A stretch of DNA of 64,000 bases, taken from NCBI RefSeq assembly GCF_943193155.1, contig NZ_CALPDB010000002.1, forward strand, positions 1 through 64,000, in the 5' to 3' direction. Made by a program: the position numbers and the translations under genes. The notes beneath the pieces are model-generated. The model worked only from the letters and a program-made list of their open reading frames with translations, was not told the origin of the DNA and searched no databases. Below, in pieces: positions 26,865 to 35,849 of the stretch (position 1 is its first letter; the number at the start of each line of letters is the position of its first letter). Origin of the DNA: Veillonella intestinalis. Lineage in GTDB: Bacteria > Bacillota > Negativicutes > Veillonellales > Veillonellaceae.

Positions 26865-27974
26865 TTAAATAGTTTTCAAATGTTTAAGTGTTGCTAAATA
26901 TATTTTCACTCCATTTTCTAAGGCACTAGTATCAAAACTCATATCAGGATGATGAAGACCGGGCTTTAAATCACATCCTAAACCAAAAAAGCCTGCTTTT
27001 AAATTAGGATAACGATTTGTATACACCCAAAAATCTTCACCACCAGGAGTTACTACCTCTGGCACCATATTTTCTTCACCTAATACATCAATAATCGCTG
27101 CTTTTAATAACTCAATACATTCTTCATTATGCTCTGCAGCTGTTAACATTTTACTGTCATCATATGCAACCGTACATCCATTAGCAGTTCCCGCATTAGT
27201 AATAGCCTGTATAACTTTACTATGAAGTTCCTTCATTGTTGGATTTAACTGAGCTCTCAAATCCCATGTTACAGCTGCACTTCCAGGAATGCTATTAGTT
27301 ACTCCACTATCTGCATGAATCTGTGTAGCCTTTACACTGTAGGACTCTGTAGGACGCAAATGAATAGTATTAACAGCATTAATTGCAAGAACTGCAGCAT
27401 CTAATGCATTAACTCCTAAATGAGGTCGTGCAGCATGACTAGTAACCCCAGTAAATGTCGCTTGAATAGTAGCTGAAGATGCATAATATATTGCCGCAAC
27501 AGCTTGTCCATTGCTAGCTTCCTCTAACGGCCGTACATGAGCACCAAAAGCATAATCTACTCCTTCTAAAACACCGGCATCAGCAATTGCATGAGCTCCT
27601 GTTCCAAGTTCTTCAGCTGGTTGAAATAAAAATTTAAGTTTTCCCTGCTTAACAGAATAGTTTTTAATCACTTCTTCAGCAGTTGCTAAAAGCATTGAAG
27701 AATGACTATCATGTCCACATGTATGTCTAAGGACTACCTCACCATTAATATTATGTGCTAAACAATCCATATCAGCACGCAATAACACTGTTGGACCAGG
27801 ATTTCCACTATCCAATGTCGCTACTACACCTGTTGTTCCGCCCACATTAGTCTCAACTTTGTCAAAACCAAATTCAACTAATTTATCAGCAATAAATTTA
27901 GATGTCTTAACCTCTTCAAAACCTAATTCTGGTATAGTATGTAAATAATTATAGTATGTTAGTACATTACTCAT
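26865..27974 (-). CDS. M20-family metallo-amidohydrolase
   Basis: The 369-residue protein matches the amidohydrolase branch of peptidase family M20: YLHTIPELGFEE, VLLRADMDCL, the metal ligands in RHTCGHDSHSSMLLATAE, LFQPAEELGTGAHAI with the catalytic Glu, the dimerisation-domain His in SHAARPHLGVNALDAA, and a C-terminal LHHPDMSFD. Members remove acyl groups from amino acids (aminoacylase, hippurate or N-acetyl substrates) or split dipeptides. It is divergent from the YjiH/YjiG-like pair, so a shared substrate that is imported and then hydrolysed is likely, but that is an inference. Confidence 0.9.
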   Translation of the reverse strand: MSNVLTYYNYLHTIPELGFEEVKTSKFIADKLVEFGFDKVETNVGGTTGVVATLDSGNPGPTVLLRADMDCLAHNINGEVVLRHTCGHDSHSSMLLATAEEVIKNYSVKQGKLKFLFQPAEELGTGAHAIADAGVLEGVDYAFGAHVRPLEEASNGQAVAAIYYASSATIQATFTGVTSHAARPHLGVNALDAAVLAINAVNTIHLRPTESYSVKATQIHADSGVTNSIPGSAAVTWDLRAQLNPTMKELHSKVIQAITNAGTANGCTVAYDDSKMLTAAEHNEECIELLKAAIIDVLGEENMVPEVVTPGGEDFWVYTNRYPNLKAGFFGLGCDLKPGLHHPDMSFDTSALENGVKIYLATLKHLKTI

Positions 27975-28107
27975 ATAAGTCCCTCCTTAAATAATTAAAC
28001 AGACAAAACTTTTCCAAAAGCTATTATTCTTATAAATACTTAATCAATAACTTCACATAACAGATAAACATTTTGATTAAATTTTTAAAAAATTTTAGTA
28101 ATAGGGA

Positions 28108-28137
28108 TTGAAAGAGTCCATGACTCTATATTATAAT
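28108..28137 (+). promoter_or_regulatory. Promoter of the YjiH/YjiG-like pair with a dyad in its spacer
   Basis: TTGAAA (28108-28113), 18 bases, perfect TATAAT (28132-28137). The dyad AGAGTC-CAT-GACTCT (28113-28127) sits almost exactly between the two boxes, where a bound regulator would control the promoter. Confidence 0.6.
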
Positions 28138-28183
28138 ATTTTCATCTACTATACAAGTATATTTGTTCAAAGGAGGGCTACAA

Positions 28184-28861
28184 ATGAAAATTCAAGAACA
28201 AAACCAAACTGATTGGAACCCCAAAACAAAATGGACTGACTACATTGCTTTAGCCGTAGCAATCTTATTTTTCTCGGGAATTTTTATGAAAGTTCAAGGC
28301 CATGCTTGGCTTGGCGCTTTCGACTTTACTACATTAGGTGGCAAATTTGGTATCATTAGTGGTGAAGGAAGTAAATTAAACTTCCTAGGTGTAAAAGGTG
28401 AAGGTGCACGACAAGGTTTTATTTTTGCTTTATCACTTATTCCATCTATTATGCTTGCCCTTGGTATTCTAGAAGTATTAACTGAATATGGTGCAATCCG
28501 TGCTGCTCACAAACTATTAACTCCGCTCTTATATCCTATTATGCGAGTACCAGGTAGAACTGGCTTAGCTTTAATCACTGATTTACAAAGCACTGATGCT
28601 GGCGCAGCCCTCACTAAAGAACTTTTCGATAATAAACAAGTTACTTTAAAAGAACTCATAATCATTGCTCAATGGCAATATAGTGGAGCTGGTATGATAT
28701 CAAATTACTTTTCAAATGGAGCCGCTCTTTTTGGAGTATTAGTTCTCCCTTTATCAATACCATTAGTATGTATTTTTATTTTAAAATTCTTAGGTGCAGT
28801 ACTTTGCCGTATCGCCTTAAATACCATTTATAAGGGGGACTTCACTAATGAGCAACAATAA
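28184..28861 (+). CDS. YjiH-like membrane protein with nucleoside-recognition (Gate) domain
   Basis: The 225-residue protein has about five hydrophobic segments. GVKGEGARQGFIFALSLIPSIMLALGILEVL, PGRTGLALITDLQSTDAGAALTKELFDN and IIAQWQYSGAGMISNYFSNGAALFG are typical of the YjiH family, which carries the Gate (nucleoside recognition) domain. In E. coli yjiH and yjiG neighbour a dipeptidase gene, and here the pair is next to an M20 hydrolase, which points to uptake of a small amide or peptide. No transport assay is implied by the sequence. ATG at 28184 follows AAAGGAGG and was preferred to an upstream TTG. Confidence 0.82.
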   Translation: MKIQEQNQTDWNPKTKWTDYIALAVAILFFSGIFMKVQGHAWLGAFDFTTLGGKFGIISGEGSKLNFLGVKGEGARQGFIFALSLIPSIMLALGILEVLTEYGAIRAAHKLLTPLLYPIMRVPGRTGLALITDLQSTDAGAALTKELFDNKQVTLKELIIIAQWQYSGAGMISNYFSNGAALFGVLVLPLSIPLVCIFILKFLGAVLCRIALNTIYKGDFTNEQQ

Positions 28862-29321
28862 AACAAGTAAAAATCCTTTCGATATTTTTATCATTGGTGC
28901 CCGTAAAGGATTTACAGTAGGTACCACTAATTTATTACCAAATGTATTAATGGCCTATACCCTAGCGCTTATATTAAAACTATTAGGCATATTAGATTTA
29001 GTAGGTGTTATATTTGGGCCAATTATGGCTGTCTTTGGTCTCCCTGGTGAAGCTATTACGGTATTACTAACCTCTTGGTTATCTTCTTCTGCTGGCGTAG
29101 GAATAGCGGTAAGTTTAATGGGACAAGGCATACTAGATGGTACAGGTGCAACTATCTTAATGCCGGCAATCTTCTTAATAGGCTCTCAATTACAATATAT
29201 GGGACGCTTGTTAGGCGTTGCTGATATACCTGTTAAATATTGGCCTCTTCTTATATTACTAAGTGTAGTTAATGCTATAGTTGCCATGTTTATTATGCGT
29301 TTCTTAACATTAATGTTTTAA
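28848..29321 (+). CDS. YjiG-like membrane protein with nucleoside-recognition (Gate) domain
   Basis: The 157-residue partner of the preceding gene overlaps it by 14 bases, which implies translational coupling. It has four or five membrane segments and the Gate-type block LPGEAITVLLTSWLSSSAGVGIAVSLMGQG followed by GATILMPAIFLIGSQLQYMGRLLGVADIP. It probably forms one complex with the YjiH-like protein, like the SpmA/SpmB pair of the same superfamily. A strong terminator follows. Confidence 0.82.
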   Translation: MSNNKTSKNPFDIFIIGARKGFTVGTTNLLPNVLMAYTLALILKLLGILDLVGVIFGPIMAVFGLPGEAITVLLTSWLSSSAGVGIAVSLMGQGILDGTGATILMPAIFLIGSQLQYMGRLLGVADIPVKYWPLLILLSVVNAIVAMFIMRFLTLMF

Positions 29322-29359
29322 TCCTATAACACTAAATATCCTTACAAAAAATAACAAAT

Positions 29360-29393
29360 AATAAAAGAGCCCCTAATTAGGGGCTCTTTTATT
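29360..29393. terminator. Bidirectional terminator after the YjiG-like gene
   Basis: A perfect 34-base palindrome centred on CCCCTAATTAGGGG with T-runs on both strands. It serves the convergent yjiG-like and PepSY genes. Confidence 0.92.
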
Positions 29394-29429
29394 ATTTATA
29401 AATTAGAATTAAAATTATCTTTTATTCTA

Positions 29430-29714
29430 TTAGTCGCGGTCAATATCCCACTCTGTAATTTGGCCTGTAGCTGCATCAATTTCAAATTCATATTCTACGC
29501 CATTGAAGAAGATTTTACCTTCATATACTTTACGGCCATCTTCCCAATCTGGATGTGCTTTATAAACATGAGATGCATTAGCACCAGGCACTTTTGCCAA
29601 TGCGATTTCTGTAGCTTGATCTAAAGTAATTTCACCATTAGCTTGTGCAAACGTAAATGCACCTGCAGCTACCAAAGATAATGTTAATACTTTTAAAGAC
29701 TTGTTCATTTTCAT
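29430..29714 (-). CDS. PepSY-domain secreted protein
   Basis: The 94-residue protein has a signal peptide ending in FTFAQA and one PepSY domain: ITLDQATEIALAKVPGA, YEGKIFFNGVEYEFEIDAATGQITEWDIDRD. PepSY domains occur as inhibitors or binding modules in secreted and membrane proteins. The partner of this stand-alone copy cannot be named. AGAGGT precedes the ATG, and it has its own promoter. Confidence 0.88.
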   Translation of the reverse strand: MKMNKSLKVLTLSLVAAGAFTFAQANGEITLDQATEIALAKVPGANASHVYKAHPDWEDGRKVYEGKIFFNGVEYEFEIDAATGQITEWDIDRD

Positions 29715-29794
29715 TAGTTACCTCTCTTTACGTTAAACATCAAATATAAACTATGCATAAATATATTATGTTATTTACTGTTTTCTATACATCT

Positions 29795-29824
29795 ATTATA
29801 TTCGATATATAGATATATGTCCAA
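29795..29824 (-). promoter_or_regulatory. Promoter of the PepSY gene
   Basis: Minus strand: TTGGAC (29824-29819), 18 bases, TATAAT (29800-29795), about 80 bases before the start codon. Confidence 0.6.
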
Positions 29825-29918
29825 TGATAAAAAATCATATTCTATGCATTTAAGTAATGATTAATTATTTTTTAAGCTATGTTTTTTACAGAAAGTTATT
29901 CACAGCTAACTGCTCTTC

Positions 29919-30512
29919 TTATAAACCTAACTCTTCATCAATAAAAATAATTTCACAAGCCATACTGCTAGTAGGGCCCCACATAGTTACCATACCACGA
30001 CAAATTCGTTCTGGACTTTTACAATCATAACACCGATCTCCCTTAATGGCACATGGAGTTTTTACCTTCAATTGTTGAGCTCGCTGTGGCGCTGCAATAT
30101 TTCTAGCTCGCCATACAGCATCCTCATAAGTCTTTGTAATTTTATTCTTACCAACAACTAGATATAACTTTTTATGTCCAAACATCATGGAAGCTAAGCG
30201 ATTTCCATTGCCGTCAATATTAACAATCTCACCCGTTTCAGCAATCCCATTCACAGAAGCAATATAAATCTCTGTATCCATTGCCCCATGCCGTGCTTTA
30301 TCTGGTTCTTGTTGCCAGTGCCAATATACAATATTATGTGTTTCTAATAATTCAAATAACCCGATATCTCTTACTGTAGCAGAACCACCAATGCCAACTG
30401 ACACCCCATTAATAACCTCATTTAAGTATTGTGCTGCTTCTTTACCAGTAGCAAATCTTTTAACTGTATAGCCACGAGTTTTTAAATTCTCAGTAATCTT
30501 TGTAAAATCCAT
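29919..30512 (-). CDS. LUD-domain (LutC/YkgG-like) protein with C-terminal Cys cluster
   Basis: The 197-residue protein has the LUD/DUF162 opening with NLKTRGYTVKRFATGKEAAQYLNEVI and SVGIGGSATVRDIGLFELL, then IVNIDGNGNRLASMMFGHKKLYLVVGKNKI. LUD proteins include LutC of lactate oxidation and many unassigned relatives. Near the C-terminus four cysteines are spaced C-x6-C-x2-C-x6-C (CAIKGDRCYDCKSPERIC), as in a metal or iron-sulfur site, which is common in anaerobic members. No lutA or lutB lies nearby, so a lactate role is not shown. ATG at 30512 follows AGGTG. Confidence 0.85.
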   Translation of the reverse strand: MDFTKITENLKTRGYTVKRFATGKEAAQYLNEVINGVSVGIGGSATVRDIGLFELLETHNIVYWHWQQEPDKARHGAMDTEIYIASVNGIAETGEIVNIDGNGNRLASMMFGHKKLYLVVGKNKITKTYEDAVWRARNIAAPQRAQQLKVKTPCAIKGDRCYDCKSPERICRGMVTMWGPTSSMACEIIFIDEELGL

Positions 30513-30545
30513 ATAAGACACCTGCCTTTAAGACCTATATATACA

Positions 30546-30582
30546 AATAGAACAAGAATTGGCTACCAATTCTTGTTCTATT
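30546..30582 (-). terminator. Strong hairpin after upp
   Basis: Perfect 17-base arms, AATAGAACAAGAATTGG (30546-30562) and its complement (30566-30582), with a three-base loop. On the minus strand the following sequence is T-rich but not a pure T-run. It separates upp from the LUD gene. Confidence 0.65.
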
Positions 30583-30644
30583 GTCAAACTATTTAATTTT
30601 ATACACTATATACGCTAACAGCTATTTCTCGTATTGTAGGAACA

Positions 30645-31271
30645 TTATTTAGTACCAAAAATACGGTCCCCTGCATCACCAAGACCAGGTAAGATATAGC
30701 CATGTTCATTTAAGTCTTCATCAAGAGCTGCCACATAAATGCGCACATCAGGATGCTCTTTATTGACTACTTCTACCCCTTGTGGGGCCGCAACAAGACA
30801 CATCAACTGAATATCACGAGCCCCTTTTTCTTTTAAAAGCGTAATAGCTGCTGATGCACTACCACCAGTAGCAAGCATAGGGTCAGTCACAATAATACGA
30901 CGACCTGCTAAATCAGAAGGCAATTTGCAGTAATATTCAACTGGTTTTAAGGTTTCAGGATCACGATATAAACCTACATGCCCCACCTTAGCCATTGGCA
31001 TTAATTCCAACAAGCCATTAACCATGCCCAAGCCAGCACGTAAAATAGGAATAATCCCTAATTTTTTACCAGCAATTTGTTTACCAATTGCTTTTACTAA
31101 TGGTGTCTGAACTTCTACATCTTCCAAAGGTAAGTCACGAGTAATTTCGTAACCCATTAATAGTGTAATTTCTTCCAATAATTCACGAAAATCTTTTGAC
31201 CCTGTTTCTACATTGCGAATCAAGGTTACTTTATGTTGAATCAAGGGATGAGTCATTACATTAACATTCAT
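30645..31271 (-). CDS. upp: Uracil phosphoribosyltransferase
   Basis: The 208-residue enzyme has [49 protein letters not shown] and [20 protein letters not shown]. The PRPP-binding loop [12 protein letters not shown] and the uracil-binding end [18 protein letters not shown] are also present. It makes UMP from uracil and PRPP. It is the last gene of the rpmE-to-upp run. A 129-base gap with a TATAAT-like box at 31328-31333 precedes it, so it may also have its own promoter. Confidence 0.97.
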   Translation of the reverse strand: MNVNVMTHPLIQHKVTLIRNVETGSKDFRELLEEITLLMGYEITRDLPLEDVEVQTPLVKAIGKQIAGKKLGIIPILRAGLGMVNGLLELMPMAKVGHVGLYRDPETLKPVEYYCKLPSDLAGRRIIVTDPMLATGGSASAAITLLKEKGARDIQLMCLVAAPQGVEVVNKEHPDVRIYVAALDEDLNEHGYILPGLGDAGDRIFGTK

Positions 31272-31400
31272 AAAATTTAGTGCCTCCTTATGCCTAAATA
31301 CTGTGCATTACTTTGTGTGTACTATACATTATACTACAATCTAGTCTCTAATGTATAACCTGCTCACACTATGTGAAACTCTCTCTCTCTGCTACTCGTA

Positions 31401-32642
31401 TTATAGATTAGGATACATAGGATATTTTTCACAAAGAGCAGCTACTCGTTTAGCCGCTTCTTCATGTTTTGCTTTATCTTCTGAGTTTTTAAGAACTAAA
31501 GCAATAATAGACGCAATTTCTTCCATATCAGCTTCTTTTAAGCCACGAGTTGTTAACGCTGGTGTACCCAAACGAATACCACTTGTTACAAAAGGACTTT
31601 CTGGATCGAATGGAATTGTATTTTTATTGCAAGTAATCCCTACTTCATCAAGTAAGAACTCTGCCACTTTACCAGTTAAGCCACAGCTACGTACATCTAC
31701 TAACATTACATGAGTATCTGTACCACCAGAAACAATTAAGAACCCTTCTTTTTCAAGTGCTGCTGCTAATACTTTAGCGTTAGTGATAACTTGTTGTGCA
31801 TATTCTTTGAAAGCTGGCTGTAAGGCTTCACCAAAAGCAACGGCTTTAGCTGCAATAACATGCATCAAAGGCCCCCCTTGAATACCAGGGAAGATTGCTT
31901 TATCAATAGCTTTTGCATATTCTTCTTTGCAAAGAATCATACCACCACGTGGACCACGTAATGTTTTATGTGTTGTAGTTGTTACTACATCAGCATATTC
32001 CACTGGATTTGGATGTAAGCCAGCAGCTACTAAACCAGCAAAATGAGCCATATCAACCATGAAAATAGCCCCTACTTCATGAGCAATATCAGCCATTTTC
32101 TTAAAGTCGATAATGCGGGAATATGCACTACCACCGCCAATAATCATTTTTGGCTTAGTTTCTAAAGCAATACTACGCATTTCATCATAGTCGATTTGTT
32201 GTGTTTCTGCATTCACACCGTACGGTACAATGTTAAAATATGTGCCTGATACATTAACAGGAGAACCATGAGTCAAGTGACCACCATGAGATAAGTTCAT
32301 CCCCATAATAGTATCACCTGGTTTTAATAGTGCAAAATATACCCCAAAGTTAGCTTGAGAACCAGAATGAGGTTGTACGTTTACATGATCAGCGCCAAAT
32401 AATTTTTTAGCTCGTGCAATAGCTAAATCTTCTACCATATCAACATATTCACAGCCACCATAATAGCGTTTACCAGAATAACCTTCTGCATATTTGTTAG
32501 TTAATACACTGCCTTGCGCTTCCATAACGGCTTCTGAAACAAAGTTTTCAGACGCAATCATTTCCAATTTATTACGCTGACGGCTCAACTCTAAATCAAT
32601 ACATTGTTTTAATTCTGGATCTTGACCTTTAAGAATGCTCAT
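31401..32642 (-). CDS. glyA: Serine hydroxymethyltransferase
   Basis: The 413-residue PLP enzyme has [52 protein letters not shown] and the Lys-PLP motif [16 protein letters not shown]. Length and order match GlyA. It transfers the serine hydroxymethyl group to tetrahydrofolate, yielding glycine. It is 69 bases downstream of rpiB, and the pairing glyA-upp after rpiB is a common Firmicutes order. Confidence 0.98.
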   Translation of the reverse strand: MSILKGQDPELKQCIDLELSRQRNKLEMIASENFVSEAVMEAQGSVLTNKYAEGYSGKRYYGGCEYVDMVEDLAIARAKKLFGADHVNVQPHSGSQANFGVYFALLKPGDTIMGMNLSHGGHLTHGSPVNVSGTYFNIVPYGVNAETQQIDYDEMRSIALETKPKMIIGGGSAYSRIIDFKKMADIAHEVGAIFMVDMAHFAGLVAAGLHPNPVEYADVVTTTTHKTLRGPRGGMILCKEEYAKAIDKAIFPGIQGGPLMHVIAAKAVAFGEALQPAFKEYAQQVITNAKVLAAALEKEGFLIVSGGTDTHVMLVDVRSCGLTGKVAEFLLDEVGITCNKNTIPFDPESPFVTSGIRLGTPALTTRGLKEADMEEIASIIALVLKNSEDKAKHEEAAKRVAALCEKYPMYPNL

Positions 32643-32711
32643 AGCATTACCTCCTACACACTCAACTCATAGTGCCTATGAAATAAAAGTTGTTTCCCAA
32701 ATTATAAAGGC

Positions 32712-33149
32712 TTACGCCTCTAATTCAGCAATTTTAGCAACACGCCGTTCATGACGGCCCCCTTCAAATTCAGTAGTTAGCCAAATTTTTACGATATCTG
32801 TTGCTAGACCTGGGCCAATAACCCGTTCACCCATAGTAAGAATATTTGCATTATTATGCTCTCGCGAAGCATGCGCGGAAAATGTATCATGACAAAGTGC
32901 CGCACGAATACCCGCTACTTTATTAGCCGCAATACCAATACCAATACCAGTGCCACAAATTAAAATGCCCCGATCATATTCACCCGCTGCTACCGCTTTA
33001 GTTACTGGAGCTGCAATGTCTGGATAATCTACTGATGCTTCAGAATCAGTTCCGAAGTCAGTATAGTCCACGTTAAGCTCATCAAGAACCGCTTTTACAG
33101 CAGCCTTTAAATGAACTCCACCATGGTCTGCACCAATGGCTACTTTCAT
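32712..33149 (-). CDS. rpiB: Ribose-5-phosphate isomerase B
   Basis: The 145-residue protein has [68 protein letters not shown] and [17 protein letters not shown], the conserved blocks of RpiB/LacAB isomerases. The active-site Cys lies in ICGTGIG. It interconverts ribulose 5-phosphate and ribose 5-phosphate. GGAGGG precedes the ATG. The 223-base gap upstream carries two good promoter candidates. Confidence 0.95.
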   Translation of the reverse strand: MKVAIGADHGGVHLKAAVKAVLDELNVDYTDFGTDSEASVDYPDIAAPVTKAVAAGEYDRGILICGTGIGIGIAANKVAGIRAALCHDTFSAHASREHNNANILTMGERVIGPGLATDIVKIWLTTEFEGGRHERRVAKIAELEA

Positions 33150-33196
33150 CCTATCCCTCCTAATCGCTACTTTGAAATATAAATATCTCTCACACT

Positions 33197-33225
33197 ATTT
33201 TACTATGTCGTATTAAATCAAGCAA
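33197..33225 (-). promoter_or_regulatory. Candidate promoter of rpiB-glyA-upp, proximal
   Basis: Minus strand: TTGCTT (33225-33220), 17 bases, TAAAAT (33202-33197), about 50 bases before rpiB. Confidence 0.55.
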
Positions 33226-33230
33226 CGACA

Positions 33231-33259
33231 TTTGTACATATTCTAAAGATACTTGTCAA
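33231..33259 (-). promoter_or_regulatory. Candidate promoter of rpiB-glyA-upp, distal
   Basis: Minus strand: perfect TTGACA (33259-33254), 17 bases, TACAAA (33236-33231). With the proximal box it suggests that rpiB-glyA-upp can be transcribed apart from the upstream prfA genes. Confidence 0.5.
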
Positions 33260-33372
33260 TTTATAGAAAATAGTATTTATATTTAAAAATATCAATACTA
33301 ACCAACAACTATAAATATCTCTAAAAAGTAACATTATTAGAAATTAATTAACCAATGAAAGTTAAGGTAAAC

Positions 33373-33810
33373 TTATTTTAAATTAGCTAACCCTTTTGCT
33401 AATAAGGTTTTAATTTGAGCGGCACAGGCATCATATTCTTCTTGTGTGCCACCAAATGGGTCTGCTACATCTTCCTGAGTGCCAGCCCATTCACCTAAGG
33501 TCATTATTTTATCTTTCAAATCAGGGAATTGACGAAGTAATACGTTTTTATGATCAGAGGAAAGACCTAATATTAAATCAGCCGCATCAATTAACGCTTT
33601 AGTGAGTGGTCGAGACTGATGCATCGAAATATCTACCATATCTTTAACTGCCGTTTCAGCATATGGTGATACCCGCCCCCCTGGTGCTGTAAATAAGCCC
33701 GCTGATAGTGTAGTAATATCTTTATTTTCTTTTTCCGCCATTACACGCAATAAACCTTCTGCCATTGGACTGCGACAAGTATTGCCTGTGCAAACAAATA
33801 AAATATTCAT
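33373..33810 (-). CDS. ywlE: Low-molecular-weight protein arginine phosphatase (YwlE-like)
   Basis: The 145-residue protein has the P-loop C7-TGNTC-R13 and the general acid Asp in VADPFGGTQEEYDAC. Residue 11 is Thr, as in YwlE and other phosphoarginine phosphatases, whereas tyrosine phosphatases of this fold usually have Ile there. It is therefore likely to remove phosphate from arginine residues. No McsB kinase is in the window. Its place after sua5 matches B. subtilis gene order. ATG at 33810 was chosen over one at 33822 because GAGG lies six bases before it. Confidence 0.87.
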   Translation of the reverse strand: MNILFVCTGNTCRSPMAEGLLRVMAEKENKDITTLSAGLFTAPGGRVSPYAETAVKDMVDISMHQSRPLTKALIDAADLILGLSSDHKNVLLRQFPDLKDKIMTLGEWAGTQEDVADPFGGTQEEYDACAAQIKTLLAKGLANLK

Positions 33811-33847
33811 AATAAACCTCATTTCCTAATAACTAAAGCCCTGATTA

Positions 33848-34966
33848 TTATCGCTTAGGAATAGCATTTACAATTTTATAGCCGCTCGCCTTATCCATGC
33901 GATTCATGATAGCTCGCCCAAAACCTTGCCGTGGTACGCCCGTAGCAAATATATGAGTCACACCAGCATCATTGAACATCAATAAGGAGGCATATAATGA
34001 ACGTGCTAACCCTCGATAATCTGCCGCATTGCCATAAATAGTAAATTCAAATGGCACCGATAAATCAGCCAAATATATGTCTAAGAATTGAGCCACTTCC
34101 TCATTAATTAAGAAGCCAAATCGTAATGGTTTTATATTATGCTCACCCGCCATAGCTTGCGTCTTTGCTTTATATTCAGCTTGAATTGATTCCATAGCTT
34201 CAATCATAGCTTCACTAATTAATTTAGGAACGCCTACATAAGTAGTCATTTCTCCATCTGGTGCATAGTGCTTATATTTCATTCCCGGTGCTTTGGGTGC
34301 CACATCTGGTGCTGTCAACGCTTCATCAAAATTTACCTGACTAACCACCTGACGTAGCATAGCGTCAGTTACACCACCGGGTCGTAATATGGTCACGCTG
34401 TCTTCACCACATTCTACAATCGTAGATTCCACACCTACCTCGCAAGGACCTGCATCAACAATCGCCTCAATTCGCCCTTTCATATCGTGGTATACAGCTT
34501 CAGCCGTAGTCGGGCTAGGTCGGCCTGAAATATTAGCACTAGGAGCCGCAATAGGCACGCCAGCCGCTTCTAAAATAGCCCGACAGACTTCATGGTCTGG
34601 AGAACGGATTGCTACACTATCAAGACCACCAGTAGCTCGAAGTGGCACTTTATCAGACTTAGGCAAAATGATTGTTAATGGTCCTGGCCAAAAGGCATCC
34701 ATTAATTGTTTCGCAATAGGTGGAATTTCCTTTACTAAAGGTAGAACACTAGCCTGATTAGGAACATGTAAAATTAATGGATTATCAGACGGACGACCTT
34801 TGGCTTCATAAATACGAGCCATAGCTACTTCATCAAACCCATTAGCCCCTAAGCCATATACGGTTTCCGTCGGAATCGCTACTAATTGACCGTCCCGTAA
34901 GCGGGCGCCCAATTCAGCAATATCAGCGTCTTCTAATTGTCTATATATTTTAGTTTCTAATGCCAT
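33848..34966 (-). CDS. ywlC: L-threonylcarbamoyladenylate synthase (Sua5/YwlC type)
   Basis: The 372-residue protein has the YrdC domain in its first ~210 residues: LVAIPTETVYGLGANGFDEVAMARIYEAKGRPSDNPLILHV, FWPGPLTIIL, VAIRSPDH and AAPSANISGRPSPTTA. It also has a C-terminal Sua5 domain (from KAPGMKYKHYAPDGEM), so it is the long form. It makes threonylcarbamoyl-AMP for t6A37 of tRNAs. ATG at 34966 starts one base after the prmC stop codon and follows AGGTGAT, so translation is coupled to prmC. A GTG three codons earlier is less likely. Confidence 0.95.
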   Translation of the reverse strand: MALETKIYRQLEDADIAELGARLRDGQLVAIPTETVYGLGANGFDEVAMARIYEAKGRPSDNPLILHVPNQASVLPLVKEIPPIAKQLMDAFWPGPLTIILPKSDKVPLRATGGLDSVAIRSPDHEVCRAILEAAGVPIAAPSANISGRPSPTTAEAVYHDMKGRIEAIVDAGPCEVGVESTIVECGEDSVTILRPGGVTDAMLRQVVSQVNFDEALTAPDVAPKAPGMKYKHYAPDGEMTTYVGVPKLISEAMIEAMESIQAEYKAKTQAMAGEHNIKPLRFGFLINEEVAQFLDIYLADLSVPFEFTIYGNAADYRGLARSLYASLLMFNDAGVTHIFATGVPRQGFGRAIMNRMDKASGYKIVNAIPKR

Positions 34967-34967
34967 T

Positions 34968-35849
34968 TTAATCACCTATTTTCTGCCACCGTAATTCACG
35001 TACAATCCCTGCAATATCCGCATTAGCCACTACTTCACTATAACAGCCTACTGCATTAGCTAAAGCAATCACTTTCTCCGCTTGATCATACCCTATTTCA
35101 ACAGCTAAATAGCCGCCTTTTTTCAAATACCGAGGAGCTTCTACTACTAAGCGCCGATAAAAATCAAGCCCATCAGCACCTCCATCTAACGCTAATATAG
35201 GCTCGTGCAATACTTCTGGTGCTAATGTTTTCACTTCTTCAGTAGGAATATAAGGCGGATTAGACACAATAATGTCAAAAGCCTCTTCATATTGTGAGTC
35301 CTGTTGTAAAGCACTAAATAAATCAGACATGCACAATTTAGCCCGTTCTTCTAACTGTAATCGCTCCCGATTAGACACTGCTACGGTTAAGGCCTCTTTA
35401 CTAATATCAAGGCCTAAACCAGTCGCTTCAGGAAGATAATGTAACAAACTATATAAAATAGTCCCAGGTCCTGTACATACATCTAAAATATAAGAACTTT
35501 CTTCCTTAGGGATAATTGTTAAAATATCCTCTACCAACGTTTCTGTGTCTGGTCTTGGGATGAGTACATCTTTTGTAACTGAAAAAGTAAGGCCCATAAA
35601 TTCTTTTTCACCAATAATAGCAGCTACACTATAACCCTTACCACGCTCTATGACTAAAGGACGATAAGCATCTAATTCAGCCTTAGTTAGCGGCTTATCA
35701 TAATGTGTATAAAGATATATCCTATCTTTCCCCAATATATGAGAAAGCAGCACTTCCCCATCAAGGCGACTTGATTCGACGCCTTTGCCGAGAAAATACT
35801 GCTCTGTCCACTGGAGCAAACGACCAATCGTCCATAGCTCCTTAGGCAT
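34968..35849 (-). CDS. prmC: Peptide chain release factor N5-glutamine methyltransferase
   Basis: The 293-residue protein has the PrmC N-terminal helical domain and a SAM fold with [27 protein letters not shown] and the catalytic [14 protein letters not shown]. It methylates the Gln of the GGQ motif in release factors. Its ATG overlaps the prfA stop region by eight bases and AGGAGG lies inside the prfA end, so the enzyme and its substrate protein are translationally coupled. Confidence 0.95.
   Translation of the reverse strand: MPKELWTIGRLLQWTEQYFLGKGVESSRLDGEVLLSHILGKDRIYLYTHYDKPLTKAELDAYRPLVIERGKGYSVAAIIGEKEFMGLTFSVTKDVLIPRPDTETLVEDILTIIPKEESSYILDVCTGPGTILYSLLHYLPEATGLGLDISKEALTVAVSNRERLQLEERAKLCMSDLFSALQQDSQYEEAFDIIVSNPPYIPTEEVKTLAPEVLHEPILALDGGADGLDFYRRLVVEAPRYLKKGGYLAVEIGYDQAEKVIALANAVGCYSEVVANADIAGIVRELRWQKIGD

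Noticed and set aside
31361-31380. TCACA-CTA-TGTGA dyad in the glyA-upp gap
   Set aside because: It resembles a CRP half-site pair, but the spacing of three is wrong for a CRP site, and AT-rich gaps produce such short dyads often.
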